A stretch of 64,000 nt of DNA from positions 2,542,001 through 2,606,000 of the forward strand of contig NZ_CP098518.1 of NCBI RefSeq assembly GCF_023703795.1, read 5' to 3'. This DNA comes from Haloplanus sp. HW8-1. Lineage in GTDB: Archaea > Halobacteriota > Halobacteria > Halobacteriales > Haloferacaceae. Both the position numbers and the translations under genes were made by a program. Shown here in pieces: positions 1 through 9,294 of this stretch (its first letter is position 1; every line of letters begins with the position of its first letter). The notes beneath the pieces are model-generated. The model was given only the letters and a program-made list of their open reading frames with translations. It had not been told where the DNA came from and ran no database searches.

Positions 1-816
1 GAACAGCCGTTTCTCCCGCGGATCGAGATAGCGGTTGACGACTGTCACCCCGGATGCGTTCGAAAACGGGTGGTCCTCGATCAGTTTCGTCGCGACGAGC
101 ACCGTCACGTCCGATCGATCCGCGAACTCCTCGATCCGCGCCGCGACTGCCCGGGGAAAGCGGCGTTCGTTCACGTTTCCGAGGTAGCCGACGACGAAAT
201 CGCCGTCGTCAACGGCAAATTCGGCGCGGGCGTTCTCGCTCCCCGGCGTGTCGAAGTCGGTCGTGAAAACGGGTGCGTCGACCGCGTGGAGCTTCCGTTC
301 GGGGACTCCGAGTTCGCGTAACGTTTCGAGATCACCGCGGGAACAGGAGACGTACGCGTCGATTCGGTCGAAGGTCCCGAGCCGCTTCGCCAGGTCCGCG
401 TGTTCGATGCCGCCGAACGTCTGTGCGACGAACGCGGCGTCGCTCACGGCATCGGCGAGCGCGGAGAACATCGTGTGGCTCGCGAAGCCGGCGTGGACCA
501 CCTCGGCCTTCCGCGCCTGCGCGATGAACCGTCGAAAGAGCCGGGCGAGCATGACGACGTCCGTATTGTACCGATAGCCGCCGAGGTGCTCGACGAGGTC
601 GCCGACGACCGACTCGCGGACGTACGTGATCGGCAGTTCTTCGGCAGGGGTTGCACCGGCACCGATCGTCGACAGGCAGGAGACGTCGATACCCTGGGTG
701 TGGAGCAGACTACGGACGACGTCCCGGGTGAGTACCCGCGTCCCCTCGCTCCACGGCGGATGCAGTCCGTATCCGAGAACACAGACGGCCCGGTCTCCTG
801 TCGGTGTCGCCGTCAC
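1..816 (-). CDS. Glycosyltransferase, GT4-like (partial, C-terminus beyond the window)
   Basis: The minus strand is open for 272 codons from a GTG at 816 to the left edge, so the C-terminal part is missing. The translation begins VTATPTGDRAVCVLGYGLHP and contains a GT-B-like N-terminal half (an HTMFSAL...FGGIEHADL stretch) followed by the start of the second Rossmann half (VVGYLGNVNERRFP, then TVLVATKLIE). This is the usual layout of family 4 glycosyltransferases; the nucleotide-sugar-binding EX7E segment would lie off the window. It starts about 20 nt after the alkaline-phosphatase-fold gene and follows another GT4 gene, so it is probably the third gene of a glycan assembly operon. An ATG at 844 is closed after nine codons, which favours the GTG. 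The sugar donor cannot be told from sequence. Confidence 0.72.
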   Translation of the reverse strand, partial: MTATPTGDRAVCVLGYGLHPPWSEGTRVLTRDVVRSLLHTQGIDVSCLSTIGAGATPAEELPITYVRESVVGDLVEHLGGYRYNTDVVMLARLFRRFIAQARKAEVVHAGFASHTMFSALADAVSDAAFVAQTFGGIEHADLAKRLGTFDRIDAYVSCSRGDLETLRELGVPERKLHAVDAPVFTTDFDTPGSENARAEFAVDDGDFVVGYLGNVNERRFPRAVAARIEEFADRSDVTVLVATKLIEDHPFSNASGVTVVNRYLDPREKRLF

Positions 817-838
817 GGTCGACTCCCCGTTTCGACGA

Positions 839-2377
839 TCATAGCCCGTCTTCGAGAGCCCTGACCGCGCTATCGATCCGCGTGCGTTCCCCCCGATACT
901 CGACCTCGCGGGTCGCCGGTTCGCTCTCCGCGGAAAAGATATCCTTCCTGACGCGTCCGTCCATCTCCTCGGCGATGGGGTATCCCATCGCGTGGAGGAC
1001 GGTCGGCGCGACGTCGAAGATATCGAGATCGGCGGACGATTCGCGGATGTCGGGGCCGTTGGCGATGAAGATGCCCGGCTTCGCGTGAACGCTCCACCGT
1101 CCCTCGAGATCCGTCGTGTTCCACACGTTCGGGGAGTAGGCCGGGCTGACGAACCCCTCGTCTCTGGGCAACAGCAACACGTCGGGGACCTCGTCGTCGT
1201 CGCGCGGAAGGGTCTCGCCCGGCGCGTACAGTTCTTCGGGCCGGTACGCGTCGACAAGGACGGGGTCGCCGGTCTCCGGGGAGGTGATCTCGGTGACCCT
1301 CTCCATCAGTTCCGTTCTGACCTCCTCGTACCGGGGGCCGAGACGATCGACGTTGAGGAAGATGCCACCGCCGTACATGACCGCATCGCTCTCCTCCCAG
1401 ACGAGCCGTTCCGAGAGCTGATCGACGCCGACCTCCCCCCGCGGGTTCGGCACCTTTCGCCGCGTCGACTCGGGGACGAGCGCCCGAACGAGGGGCATCA
1501 GTCCGAACCGATCGAGCCACGCGGACAGCGTCTTCGTGTCGACGGAGAGTCGTTCGAAGAGGCCGGTAGTTTCGTTCCCCTCCAGCGTGAGATAGCCCTC
1601 CTTTTCGAGCCAGCGGTTCAGGTAGAAGATCCCCGTGTCGAGCCGTTCGAACCCGTGGTCGGAGACGACAAACACGTTCGTCCCGTCCGGGACTCGGTCG
1701 AGTACGTCGCCGAGTTGCTCGTCGACGTACTCCCACATCTCGTTGAGGATCTCGGGCTGATTCCAGAAGAAGTGCTGGTACGTGTCGGTGTAGTACATCG
1801 TGAGCTGGAGGAAGTCGAGTGACAACTCGTTGAGTGCGAACTTCGCCAGCTCGAACCGGCTCTGCATCACCGACCTGATCTCCGCGCGAGCCTCGGCCGT
1901 GTCCTCGGCGAGCAGTTCCGTGTGGACCGGGAACGACACTTCCGGCCTGTAGTCGAACTCCTCTTCGACGAACTCCCGCATTTCTTCCGGATAGATCCAG
2001 TCGTCGCCCCCGATCACGTATCCGGAGGTCATGAAGCCGTCGAGTTCGGACGCCGGATAGGACGTCGGCATGTTGATCGACGCCGCGGTCCCCCCCTGTT
2101 CGCACACGTAGTCCCAGATCTCCGGTGCGTCCGTCGACGCCGGTTCCAGGTTGCCCTGTTTGAACCCGAGGAAGCTGTGGAAGCCGAGTTTCGTCGGATG
2201 CTGACCGGTGGAGTAACATTTCCACGCTGGGTACGTCGCCGGCGGAACGGTCGAGTCGAGCGTTCCGGCAGTCCCCGTCTCGATCAGGTTCTGCAGGTTC
2301 GGGAGCCGTCCCTCGTCCAGCAGTGGTTCGAGAACGTTGTACGTCGCCCCGTCGAGACCGATGACTAGTGTCTTCAT
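839..2377 (-). CDS. Alkaline phosphatase-fold phosphodiesterase/nucleotide pyrophosphatase family protein
   Basis: A 512-residue protein of the type I phosphodiesterase/nucleotide pyrophosphatase branch of the alkaline phosphatase superfamily. Visible metal-site motifs are the N-terminal IGLDGATYN, the PPATYPAWKCYSTG stretch carrying the probable nucleophile Thr, and VVSDHGFERL. No signal peptide is evident, so action at the cytoplasmic side is likely. I start at ATG 2377 rather than 2386 because it makes an exact ATGA overlap with the stop of the upstream glycosyltransferase; the ORF also reads MERM. It sits between two glycosyltransferases opposite aglB. Family members cleave or transfer phosphoesters, so a role on a lipid-linked or nucleotide-linked glycan intermediate is inferred, not shown. 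Confidence 0.85.
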   Translation of the reverse strand: MKTLVIGLDGATYNVLEPLLDEGRLPNLQNLIETGTAGTLDSTVPPATYPAWKCYSTGQHPTKLGFHSFLGFKQGNLEPASTDAPEIWDYVCEQGGTAASINMPTSYPASELDGFMTSGYVIGGDDWIYPEEMREFVEEEFDYRPEVSFPVHTELLAEDTAEARAEIRSVMQSRFELAKFALNELSLDFLQLTMYYTDTYQHFFWNQPEILNEMWEYVDEQLGDVLDRVPDGTNVFVVSDHGFERLDTGIFYLNRWLEKEGYLTLEGNETTGLFERLSVDTKTLSAWLDRFGLMPLVRALVPESTRRKVPNPRGEVGVDQLSERLVWEESDAVMYGGGIFLNVDRLGPRYEEVRTELMERVTEITSPETGDPVLVDAYRPEELYAPGETLPRDDDEVPDVLLLPRDEGFVSPAYSPNVWNTTDLEGRWSVHAKPGIFIANGPDIRESSADLDIFDVAPTVLHAMGYPIAEEMDGRVRKDIFSAESEPATREVEYRGERTRIDSAVRALEDGL

Positions 2378-3564
2378 TCGTTCCACTCCTCGAATCGATC
2401 GTACAGGTCGTCGGCGATGGTCTCCCAGGTGAAGTCGCGCTCGATTCGCCGACGTATCGCATCCCCGTGGTCGCTCTCGAACCCGGTCAGCAGTGCGTCA
2501 CAGAGCGAATCGGTGTCACCCGGTTCCGCGTAGATGCCGTGTTCGCCGAGGACGTCTGGTGCGCCGCCGACGTCCGTCGCAACCGTCGTACAGCCACTGG
2601 CGGCGGCTTCGAGAACGTTTATCGGGCACCCCTCGGAGTACGCCGCCGAAACGGCGACGTCACAGGTATCGAACCAGCCGATGAGTTCCTCGCGGCTGAC
2701 TCGCCCGGTCAGGGTGACGACGTCTTCGACACCCAGTTCCTCGATTCGTTCTTTGACGTACTCGGTGTAGCCTCCGTGGCTGTGTCCGCCAACGTGGACG
2801 ATGTGGCCGGACGGATTCTTCGCTCGAACCTTCGGTGCCGCCTCGACCAGTGTGTGGATTCCCTTACGGGGGATCATGCTTCCGACGGAGAGGGCCACGT
2901 CGGCATCTTCGAGGCCGTACTGCTCCCTCACGCCTTCAACGGACGCTTCGGCGTCGAATTCCTCCAGATTGACGCCGTTCGGGACTACGTCGACGATCGA
3001 CGGGTCGATACCCATCTCGGCCAGTTCCGGTTTGGCGCGCTGTGCGACAGCGTGAATGTGATCCGCGAACCGACTCCCGTACTTCTGAATCAGGTGATCG
3101 AGATACACTCCGGTGCAGTATTTCCACTTTCGATCGAACGACGGATACTCCTGGAACGATCTGATCTCGTTGAGATACGTCCCGTGAGCCGTCTCGACGA
3201 GCGTCGCGTCCACGTAGTCGAGTTTGTCGGCCAGGATCGGCAACAGGATGTAGTTTCCGTGCATGTGGATAATGTCGAAATCGTGCCGGTCATGCAGGGA
3301 TCGCAGCTCTGGAAGTGCACGAACTGCGAAGGAGAAGATATTGAGCGGGAAGAGCCGGTCGGTGCGTTTTACCGTCCGGATCTCGACGTCCGGGAGAGCG
3401 GGTTCGACGTCTGCCTCCCGCTCTTGGTCCGTGATGACCCAGCAATCCGCTCCGCGATCACGAAACTGTGAGACGATATTTCTGGCGACGTAGGGCACGC
3501 CACCGTGTCGGTTGAACGCGGGTGCAACCGTACAGACCTTCACATCGGGACGGGTTAGCGGCAC
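2374..3564 (-). CDS. Glycosyltransferase family 4
   Basis: A 396-residue GT-B glycosyltransferase. The N-terminal domain has the glycine-rich NRHGGVPYVARN acceptor-side loop and IIHMHGNYILL; the C-terminal domain has VPNGVNLEEFD and SEGCPINVLEAAASG, which carries the EX7E pair that contacts the nucleotide sugar in GT4 enzymes. No membrane segment is seen, so it likely works on a lipid-linked glycan at the inner membrane face. A TATA-like AT-rich stretch lies just upstream at about 3570-3580, making this the first gene of a three-gene minus-strand operon (GT4, phosphodiesterase, GT4) with a 4-nt overlap to the second gene. Sugar specificity is unknown; the context is the AglB N-glycosylation pathway. 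Confidence 0.9.
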   Translation of the reverse strand: MPLTRPDVKVCTVAPAFNRHGGVPYVARNIVSQFRDRGADCWVITDQEREADVEPALPDVEIRTVKRTDRLFPLNIFSFAVRALPELRSLHDRHDFDIIHMHGNYILLPILADKLDYVDATLVETAHGTYLNEIRSFQEYPSFDRKWKYCTGVYLDHLIQKYGSRFADHIHAVAQRAKPELAEMGIDPSIVDVVPNGVNLEEFDAEASVEGVREQYGLEDADVALSVGSMIPRKGIHTLVEAAPKVRAKNPSGHIVHVGGHSHGGYTEYVKERIEELGVEDVVTLTGRVSREELIGWFDTCDVAVSAAYSEGCPINVLEAAASGCTTVATDVGGAPDVLGEHGIYAEPGDTDSLCDALLTGFESDHGDAIRRRIERDFTWETIADDLYDRFEEWNE

Positions 3565-3672
3565 GGTGATTAAAACGTTCCTATACCGCGAAGCCGTGGT
3601 GAGCCACGAACGGCGTTCGCCAGTACCGTCACTGGACTGGGACCGACGGCGCCGACTCAGGTCCGCCCCGGT

Positions 3673-4815
3673 TCAGTCGTACACTTCGCGCAACTCCTGA
3701 TCCACGGTCCAGACGGCGGAGGCGTCGCCCCGAAGCAGCGTCACGCTCGCCCTGAACAGCGATATCTGCGTATCGAACAGCGAGTACGCCGCTTGTAGCG
3801 GCCCCAGCGCGTCCCGCGAGCCGGCGAGGACGAAGCCGACGACCCCCGCAGGAACTGCGACGCCGATCGGTCCGCCGACAGCGATCGCGGCGACCGACGC
3901 TACCCCCAGTCCACCCATCAGCAGCCACGGCGACACGAACATGAACCACCAGTTGAACGGCAGCACCACCCGTCCGTAGGCGCCGAAGCGGCCGAGCATC
4001 GACCGCTGTCGCCACAGCAGTCGCAACAGGCCCATCGCTCGGCGGTCCTTCTGTCGTCGCCGCTTTCCGAACCTGGAATGTGCGGCTTCCTTGTACCGGA
4101 TGGCCGGATCGAAGATCACACGCTTGCCGTTGTGCCTGATCCGCAACGCAAGCTCCGTGTCGTCGGCGATCGAATCGGGATCGACGGGAACGATTTCGTC
4201 GTTACGGAACGCCGAGAACGGCCCGTGAAAGATGAGCGTCGAATCCAGATGCGACTCCAGTACTTGGATCCGGCTCTGGATGTCTCGGTACCCCGTTTCG
4301 ACGTCGCTCCCGCCGAGAACCTCGGCGTTCCGACCGGTCACCCCGCCGATTTCGGGATCGGCCAGGTTCGCGGCCGCCTCCCTGAGCGCGTCGTCGGCGA
4401 TCCGTGAGTCGCAGTCCGTCTTGACCACCATTTCGTTGTCCGCGGCCGCGTACGCGTCGTTGAGCGCGGGGGCCAGCCCGCGGCGTTCGTCCTCTTCGAT
4501 GAGCGTCAGCGTGGGTGCGTCCCGATCCTCGAAGAAGGCTCGGACGCGCTCGCGGGTTCCGTCGTCGCTCGAGTCGACGATCACGACTTCGACGTGTTCC
4601 ATCGGGTAGTCGAGCGACACCAGCTCCGACAGTTTTCCTTCGACGATCCGCTCCTCGTTGTACGTCGGAAGGACGATGCTCACCGTGGGTTCGGCCGGCC
4701 GTTTGTCCGCGGGCGATCCGTCGGGATCCAAGACCCAGTCCATCCCGAGGTAGACGAGATACGGGAGCCCAGTCAGTCCGAAGAGGCCCGCGATGGCGGC
4801 GAGGAGTCGGCGCAT
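3673..4815 (-). CDS. Membrane glycosyltransferase family 2
   Basis: A 380-residue GT-A enzyme. The N-terminus is a hydrophobic segment (AAIAGLFGLTGLPYLVYLGM); the catalytic domain follows with VLPTYNEER, VIVDSSDDGT, the metal-binding TDCDSR (DXD type) and ADDTELALR near the acceptor site. Two to three hydrophobic segments lie near the C-terminus (FNWWFMFVSPWLLMGGLGVA onward). I chose ATG 4815 (MRRLLAAIAG), because the 24 extra upstream residues are unlike a protein start. The layout resembles processive-type or dolichol-linked sugar transferases. It is divergent from aglB, sharing the 105-nt intergenic region, which fits a role in building or extending the AglB substrate; the sugar is not predictable. 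Confidence 0.88.
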   Translation of the reverse strand: MRRLLAAIAGLFGLTGLPYLVYLGMDWVLDPDGSPADKRPAEPTVSIVLPTYNEERIVEGKLSELVSLDYPMEHVEVVIVDSSDDGTRERVRAFFEDRDAPTLTLIEEDERRGLAPALNDAYAAADNEMVVKTDCDSRIADDALREAAANLADPEIGGVTGRNAEVLGGSDVETGYRDIQSRIQVLESHLDSTLIFHGPFSAFRNDEIVPVDPDSIADDTELALRIRHNGKRVIFDPAIRYKEAAHSRFGKRRRQKDRRAMGLLRLLWRQRSMLGRFGAYGRVVLPFNWWFMFVSPWLLMGGLGVASVAAIAVGGPIGVAVPAGVVGFVLAGSRDALGPLQAAYSLFDTQISLFRASVTLLRGDASAVWTVDQELREVYD

Positions 4816-4879
4816 ACGGGTAGGTGTAACGGGTGGGAGTAAATCGGTGGCGGTCGGCCGTGGCGCCTCGACCACGAGA

Positions 4880-4920
4880 GATAACAAGGTTTATGCCCGT
4901 AATCCCAGTCCGTTCGGCCA
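4880..4920 (+). promoter_or_regulatory. Promoter of aglB (TATA box, leaderless)
   Basis: The AT-rich element AAGGTTTATG at about 4886-4894 lies roughly 28 nt before the aglB ATG at 4921. This is the usual haloarchaeal BRE/TATA spacing for a transcript that starts at or a few nt before the start codon. No Shine-Dalgarno sequence is present between it and the ATG. Confidence 0.6.
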
Positions 4921-7900
4921 ATGAGCGACGATCAGCGTGAGGGGTCCCCGTCGGTCGTAGACCTCTTTTTCGACTGGTATCACGTCCCCGTGCTCGTCAT
5001 CGTCGTTGCGGTGATGCTCGCCATCCGTCTCCAGGAGTACGACAACTTCATCCGGAACGGACAGGTGCTTTTCGCCGGCAACGACGCCTGGTACCACCTC
5101 CGCCAGGTCGAGTACACGGTGCGAAACTGGCCGTTCACGATGCCGTTCGACGCCTGGACGTACTTCCCGTACGGAACGAGCGTCGGGCAGTTCGGCACCC
5201 TGTACGACCAGCTCGTCGCCACGGCGGCGCTGGTCGTCGGCCTCGGAAGCCCCTCCTCGTCGACGATCGCGAAGACGCTTCTCGTCGCGCCGGCGGTGTT
5301 GGGCGCGCTCGTCGCGATTCCGACCTACGCGATCGGCAAGCGAATCGCCGGGCGGCTCGCCGGCCTCTTCGGCGCCGTCGTCTTGCTCCTCCTGCCCGGG
5401 CAGTTCCTCCAGCGGGGACTCGTCGGCTTCGCCGACCACAACATCGCCGAGCCGCTCTTCCAGACCATCGGCCTCCTCGGCCTGCTGATCGCCCTCGGGG
5501 TCGCCAAACGCGAGAAGCCCGTGTGGGAACTCGTCGTCGACCGTGATCTCGACGCCCTCCGCGAACCCCTCCTGTGGAGCGCCCTCGCGGGCGTCGCCGT
5601 CGCCCTCTACATGTGGGTGTGGCCGCCGGGCGTCCTGCTGGTCGGCGTCTTCGGAACGTATCTGATCTACCAGCTCACCAGCGACTACGTCACCGGCGGG
5701 TCGCCCGAACCGGTCGCCTTCGTCGGCGCCGTCTCGATGGGCGTGACAGCCCTCCTGATGCTGGTACAGGTCGACTCGATCGGCTTCGAACCGACGAACT
5801 TCTCCCTGTTTCAGCCACTGGCCGCCCTCGGGGTCGGCGGTACCGCCATCCTCTTGGCGGGGCTGGCACGTCAGTTCGACGACCGAAACCTCGACCGCAC
5901 GTACTATCCGGCGGTCGTTCTCGGCGTGATCGCCGCCGGTGTGGGAATCGTCGCCATCGCGCTTCCCTCGTTGTTCGGGGCGATCCAAACCAACATCCTC
6001 CGGATCGTCGGCTTCAGCGCGGGCGCGGCGACGCGGACCATCTCCGAGGCACAGCCCTACCTCGCGCCACAGATCCTCCAGCAGAACGCCATGACCGCCA
6101 CGGGCCGGATCATGGCCGACTACGGCTTCGCGCTCTTCACCGGCGTGGCGGCGATCATCTGGCTGGTCGCGAAGCCGCTCGTTCGCGACGGCGAGACCGA
6201 ACGCGTCGGCTACGCCGTCGGGAGTCTCGCGCTCCTCGGTCTCCTGTTTTTGATCCCCGCGCCGTTCCGGGCCCTCGGCGACGCGTTCGGCGTCGTCTCC
6301 GAACTCGTCGGCGTCGCACTGGTGGCGCTGATCCTCTTCGGCGCGGTGCTGCAGACCAACTACGACGCCGAGAACTTGCTGGTCGTCATCTGGGCGGCCT
6401 TCATGACCGCCGCGGCGTTCACGCAGGTGCGGTTCAACTACTATCTCGCGCCCGTCGTCGCCGTCGCGAACGCCTACCTCGTCGGCCAGCTCCTCTCCTG
6501 GCTCGACCTGCGGGCGGCCTCCTTCGACGCCGTTCGCGACCTGCAGGGCTACCAGGTGCTCGCGGTGCTCGCGGCCGCGATGCTGATCGTCACGCCCGTC
6601 TTGCTCGTCCCGATGGGCGTGCGCAACACCGGCAACCCCTCGGTCGACCAGAGTTCCACGGCGTGGGAGGCGGCCCAGCAGAACGGCCCCCGTGCGGTCA
6701 CGGAGTGGGAGGGCTCGCTCGACTGGATGGAGTCGAACACGCCGACCCCGGGGACGCTCGGCGGCGCGAACAACGAGATGGCGTACTACGGTAAATACTC
6801 CCGAACGTCGGACTACGACTACCCGGCCGGCGCCTACGGCGTCCAGTCGTGGTGGGACTACGGCCACTGGATCACCTTCCGCGGCGAGCGGATTCCGAAC
6901 GCGAACCCGTTCCAGCAGGGCGCGACCCCGGCGGCGAACTACCTGCTCGCTCCCAACGCGTCCGCCGCACAGGAGGCCCTCGGCGAGCGTGATCAGGAGG
7001 CCGCGGGCACTCGGTTCGTGATGGTCGACTGGCAGATGGTCGAGCCCCAGTCCAAGTTCGGCGCGCCGGTCGTCTTCTACGACGCCGGCAACGTCTCGGC
7101 TGGTGACTTCTACCGCCCGGTGTACACCAGCAACCTCCGGGGCGTGTTCTACCTGCGCGACCAGCGCTACTACCAGAGCATGATGGTGCGCCTGTACGCC
7201 TACCACGGGAGTGCGATGCAACCGCAGCCGATCGTCGTCGACTGGGAACAGCGTCGGGCCCAGACCCAGGGCGGCGAGACCGTCACCGTCCGGGCCGGGC
7301 CACAGGGCAACCGATCGATGGTCCGCGAGTTCGGCAGCCTCTCGGACGCGCGGGCCTACGTCGCCAACGACAGCACGTCACAGATCGGCGGCATCGGCCA
7401 CTACCCCGCCGAGCGCGTGCCCGCACTGGAACATTACCGCCTGGTGAAGGTGAGCAACTCCTCGGCCGCCCAGCGCTCCGGGCAGTACCAGCGGATCAGT
7501 CGACGGACGTTCGCCGCGACGGGCGTCCCGCCGTCCTCACAGACGCTCTACGAGCCCTCGTGGGTGAAGACCTTCGAGAAGGTGCCGGGCGCGACCATCA
7601 CGAGTTCCGGGCTCCCGCCGAACACGTCGGTCCGGGCGACGGTCCCAATGCGCATCCCGACGACGAACGAGACGTTCACGTACACCCAGGAGACGACGAC
7701 GACCGCCGACGGGGAACTGACGATGACCCTGCCCTACTCGACGACGGGCTACGACGAGTACGGCCCGTCGAACGGGTACACGAACGTGAGCGTCAGGGCA
7801 GAGGGCCCCTACCGCATCCAGTCGGCGCTCGCCGCGGACAACGACTCGATCGTCCAGTACAAGGGACAGATCCAGATCAGCGAGGGTCGGGTCAACGGCG

Positions 7901-8124
7901 ACGTCTCGGGCGAGCGCGAGGTGACGCTGAATCGGACCAACCCGTTCACCAACCTGTCGATCGGCGGCGGCAACGAGTCCGACGGCAACACGTCCGGATC
8001 GTCGTCGCTCGAACCGGTCACGCCGACCGACGGTGACGACCCGACCGACGGCCCGACCCACGACGGCGCGTCCGCCGACGATCCGTCGTCGCTCCGGGCT
8101 CCTGCTGCCGCCGTCCGGAACTGA
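4921..8124 (+). CDS. aglB: Oligosaccharyltransferase AglB (STT3 family)
   Basis: A 1067-residue STT3/AglB oligosaccharyltransferase, which moves a glycan from a dolichol phosphate carrier to Asn in N-X-S/T sequons on the outer membrane face. The N-terminal half is a multi-pass membrane domain with the first acidic motif GND (Asp55) in the first external loop and a second in GFADHNIAEP (about residue 165). The catalytic WWDYG signature is at residues 644-648 (QSWWDYGHWI), followed by a soluble external C-terminal region. The last 60 or so residues are Ser/Thr/Asp-rich and low in complexity. Length fits haloarchaeal AglB proteins. It is followed 6 nt downstream by a DUF368 gene and is divergent from glycosyltransferases, so the window holds much of an N-glycosylation locus. 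Confidence 0.97.
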   Translation: MSDDQREGSPSVVDLFFDWYHVPVLVIVVAVMLAIRLQEYDNFIRNGQVLFAGNDAWYHLRQVEYTVRNWPFTMPFDAWTYFPYGTSVGQFGTLYDQLVATAALVVGLGSPSSSTIAKTLLVAPAVLGALVAIPTYAIGKRIAGRLAGLFGAVVLLLLPGQFLQRGLVGFADHNIAEPLFQTIGLLGLLIALGVAKREKPVWELVVDRDLDALREPLLWSALAGVAVALYMWVWPPGVLLVGVFGTYLIYQLTSDYVTGGSPEPVAFVGAVSMGVTALLMLVQVDSIGFEPTNFSLFQPLAALGVGGTAILLAGLARQFDDRNLDRTYYPAVVLGVIAAGVGIVAIALPSLFGAIQTNILRIVGFSAGAATRTISEAQPYLAPQILQQNAMTATGRIMADYGFALFTGVAAIIWLVAKPLVRDGETERVGYAVGSLALLGLLFLIPAPFRALGDAFGVVSELVGVALVALILFGAVLQTNYDAENLLVVIWAAFMTAAAFTQVRFNYYLAPVVAVANAYLVGQLLSWLDLRAASFDAVRDLQGYQVLAVLAAAMLIVTPVLLVPMGVRNTGNPSVDQSSTAWEAAQQNGPRAVTEWEGSLDWMESNTPTPGTLGGANNEMAYYGKYSRTSDYDYPAGAYGVQSWWDYGHWITFRGERIPNANPFQQGATPAANYLLAPNASAAQEALGERDQEAAGTRFVMVDWQMVEPQSKFGAPVVFYDAGNVSAGDFYRPVYTSNLRGVFYLRDQRYYQSMMVRLYAYHGSAMQPQPIVVDWEQRRAQTQGGETVTVRAGPQGNRSMVREFGSLSDARAYVANDSTSQIGGIGHYPAERVPALEHYRLVKVSNSSAAQRSGQYQRISRRTFAATGVPPSSQTLYEPSWVKTFEKVPGATITSSGLPPNTSVRATVPMRIPTTNETFTYTQETTTTADGELTMTLPYSTTGYDEYGPSNGYTNVSVRAEGPYRIQSALAADNDSIVQYKGQIQISEGRVNGDVSGEREVTLNRTNPFTNLSIGGGNESDGNTSGSSSLEPVTPTDGDDPTDGPTHDGASADDPSSLRAPAAAVRN

Positions 8125-8130
8125 AACGAC

Positions 8131-9075
8131 ATGGATCGACGTCTCCGCCCCCTACTGGTCGTCTACCTCAAGGGGATCTGCATGGGGGCGGCCGACGCGG
8201 TCCCTGGTGTCTCCGGCGGCACCATCGCGCTCATCACGGGCATCTATGAACGCCTGATCGCCGCCGTCACTGCCGTCACCCCCGATCGAATCCGGCGCGT
8301 TCTCGCCGCCCCAGTTCCGGGGCGGCGCGACGACGCCCGGGCTGCCTTCCGCGAAATCGACGGCCTCTTTCTCGCCGCACTCGGCGGCGGAATCCTCACC
8401 GCGGTCCTCGTGGTGACGCGGCTCCTCCACGTCGCTCTCGGCTCCGAACCCGTCCTCACCTTCGGCTTCTTCTTCGGGCTCATCGCCGCGTCGGCGGTCG
8501 TTCTGGCGAGCGAGGCCACCCTCGATACGCCCGGACGGGCCGGCGCCGCCGTCGTCGGCTTCCTCCTCGCTTTCCTCTCGGCCGGGCAGGCCGGGACTGC
8601 GCTCCCCTCCACGCCGCTGGTCACCGTCGGCGTCGGCGCCGTCGCCATCAGTGCGATGGTGCTTCCCGGGATTTCGGGGTCGCTCATCCTCGTCATCCTC
8701 GGCCAGTACGAGTTCCTCGTCGAGCGGCTGACGGCCTTCGTCGACGCGTTGCTCGGCCTACTCGTCGGCGGGACCGCCGCCGCGGTGTTCGGCCCCGCGA
8801 CGACCGTGGTTGCCTTCGGCGTCGGCGCGGTCGTCGGCCTGTTCACCGTCGCCCACGCCGTCCGCTGGGCGCTCGACACCTACCGCTACGCGACGCTTTC
8901 CTTCCTCGTGAGCCTCGTCGTGGGGGGCCTGCGGGCGCCGGTCCTACAGGCGGGCGACGCCCTGGGGTCGGGTGGGTGGACGACCGACGCAACCCTCACG
9001 TTCGCACTCGCGGCAGTGGCCGGCGCCGTCCTCGTGGTGGCGCTGGAACGCTACACCGACGGCATCGTGGTCTGA
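8131..9075 (+). CDS. DUF368 family membrane protein (polyprenyl-phosphate translocase type)
   Basis: A 314-residue multi-pass membrane protein. The N-terminal signature KGICMGAADAVPGVSGGTIA identifies the DUF368 family; a second conserved glycine-proline segment is VLPGISGSLILVILGQY. Bacterial DUF368 proteins (PopT) have been implicated in returning undecaprenyl phosphate from the outer to the inner membrane face. The gene begins 6 nt after the aglB stop and is almost certainly cotranscribed with it. AglB releases dolichol phosphate or pyrophosphate outside the cell, so a lipid-carrier recycling role here is an attractive inference, not a demonstrated function. Confidence 0.92.
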   Translation: MDRRLRPLLVVYLKGICMGAADAVPGVSGGTIALITGIYERLIAAVTAVTPDRIRRVLAAPVPGRRDDARAAFREIDGLFLAALGGGILTAVLVVTRLLHVALGSEPVLTFGFFFGLIAASAVVLASEATLDTPGRAGAAVVGFLLAFLSAGQAGTALPSTPLVTVGVGAVAISAMVLPGISGSLILVILGQYEFLVERLTAFVDALLGLLVGGTAAAVFGPATTVVAFGVGAVVGLFTVAHAVRWALDTYRYATLSFLVSLVVGGLRAPVLQAGDALGSGGWTTDATLTFALAAVAGAVLVVALERYTDGIVV

Positions 9076-9231
9076 TCACTCCCGCGGGACCGCGAGGTTC
9101 AGTACCTCGTCCCCACAGGCCCGACAGACGGTCAGTCGCGTCTCGCTCGCCTCGCGCCGGGTGCACGACCGGCATTCGTAATACCCTCCCTCCGGGCTGT
9201 ACGGGTCGATGTGATTGTGTCTCATACTCAT
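9076..9231 (-). CDS. Rubrerythrin-like zinc-ribbon small protein
   Basis: A 51-residue protein starting MSMRHNHIDPYSPEGGYYEC. Two CXXC pairs (Cys20/Cys23 in YECRSC and Cys37/Cys40 in VCRACG) form a zinc ribbon like the rubredoxin-type end of rubrerythrins; the di-iron helical part is absent. Small proteins of this form, with a MRH-HIDPYSP opening, are widespread in haloarchaea and are annotated as rubrerythrin-like domain proteins. No function is established. The stop lies immediately beyond the DUF368 stop, so the two genes are convergent. ATG 9225 (residue 3) is an alternative start. Confidence 0.85.
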   Translation of the reverse strand: MSMRHNHIDPYSPEGGYYECRSCTRREASETRLTVCRACGDEVLNLAVPRE

Positions 9232-9294
9232 GGTAACGTGGGGCGCACACCGATATCACCGTTTCGCCCCGACGACGGTCACGACGCGCTTTAC

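Noticed and set aside
4891-7221. A 776-codon open frame on the minus strand opposite aglB
   Set aside because: It is the antisense shadow of aglB; composition is His/Glu/Arg/Asp-rich without motifs, while aglB has clear membrane segments and the WWDYG motif.
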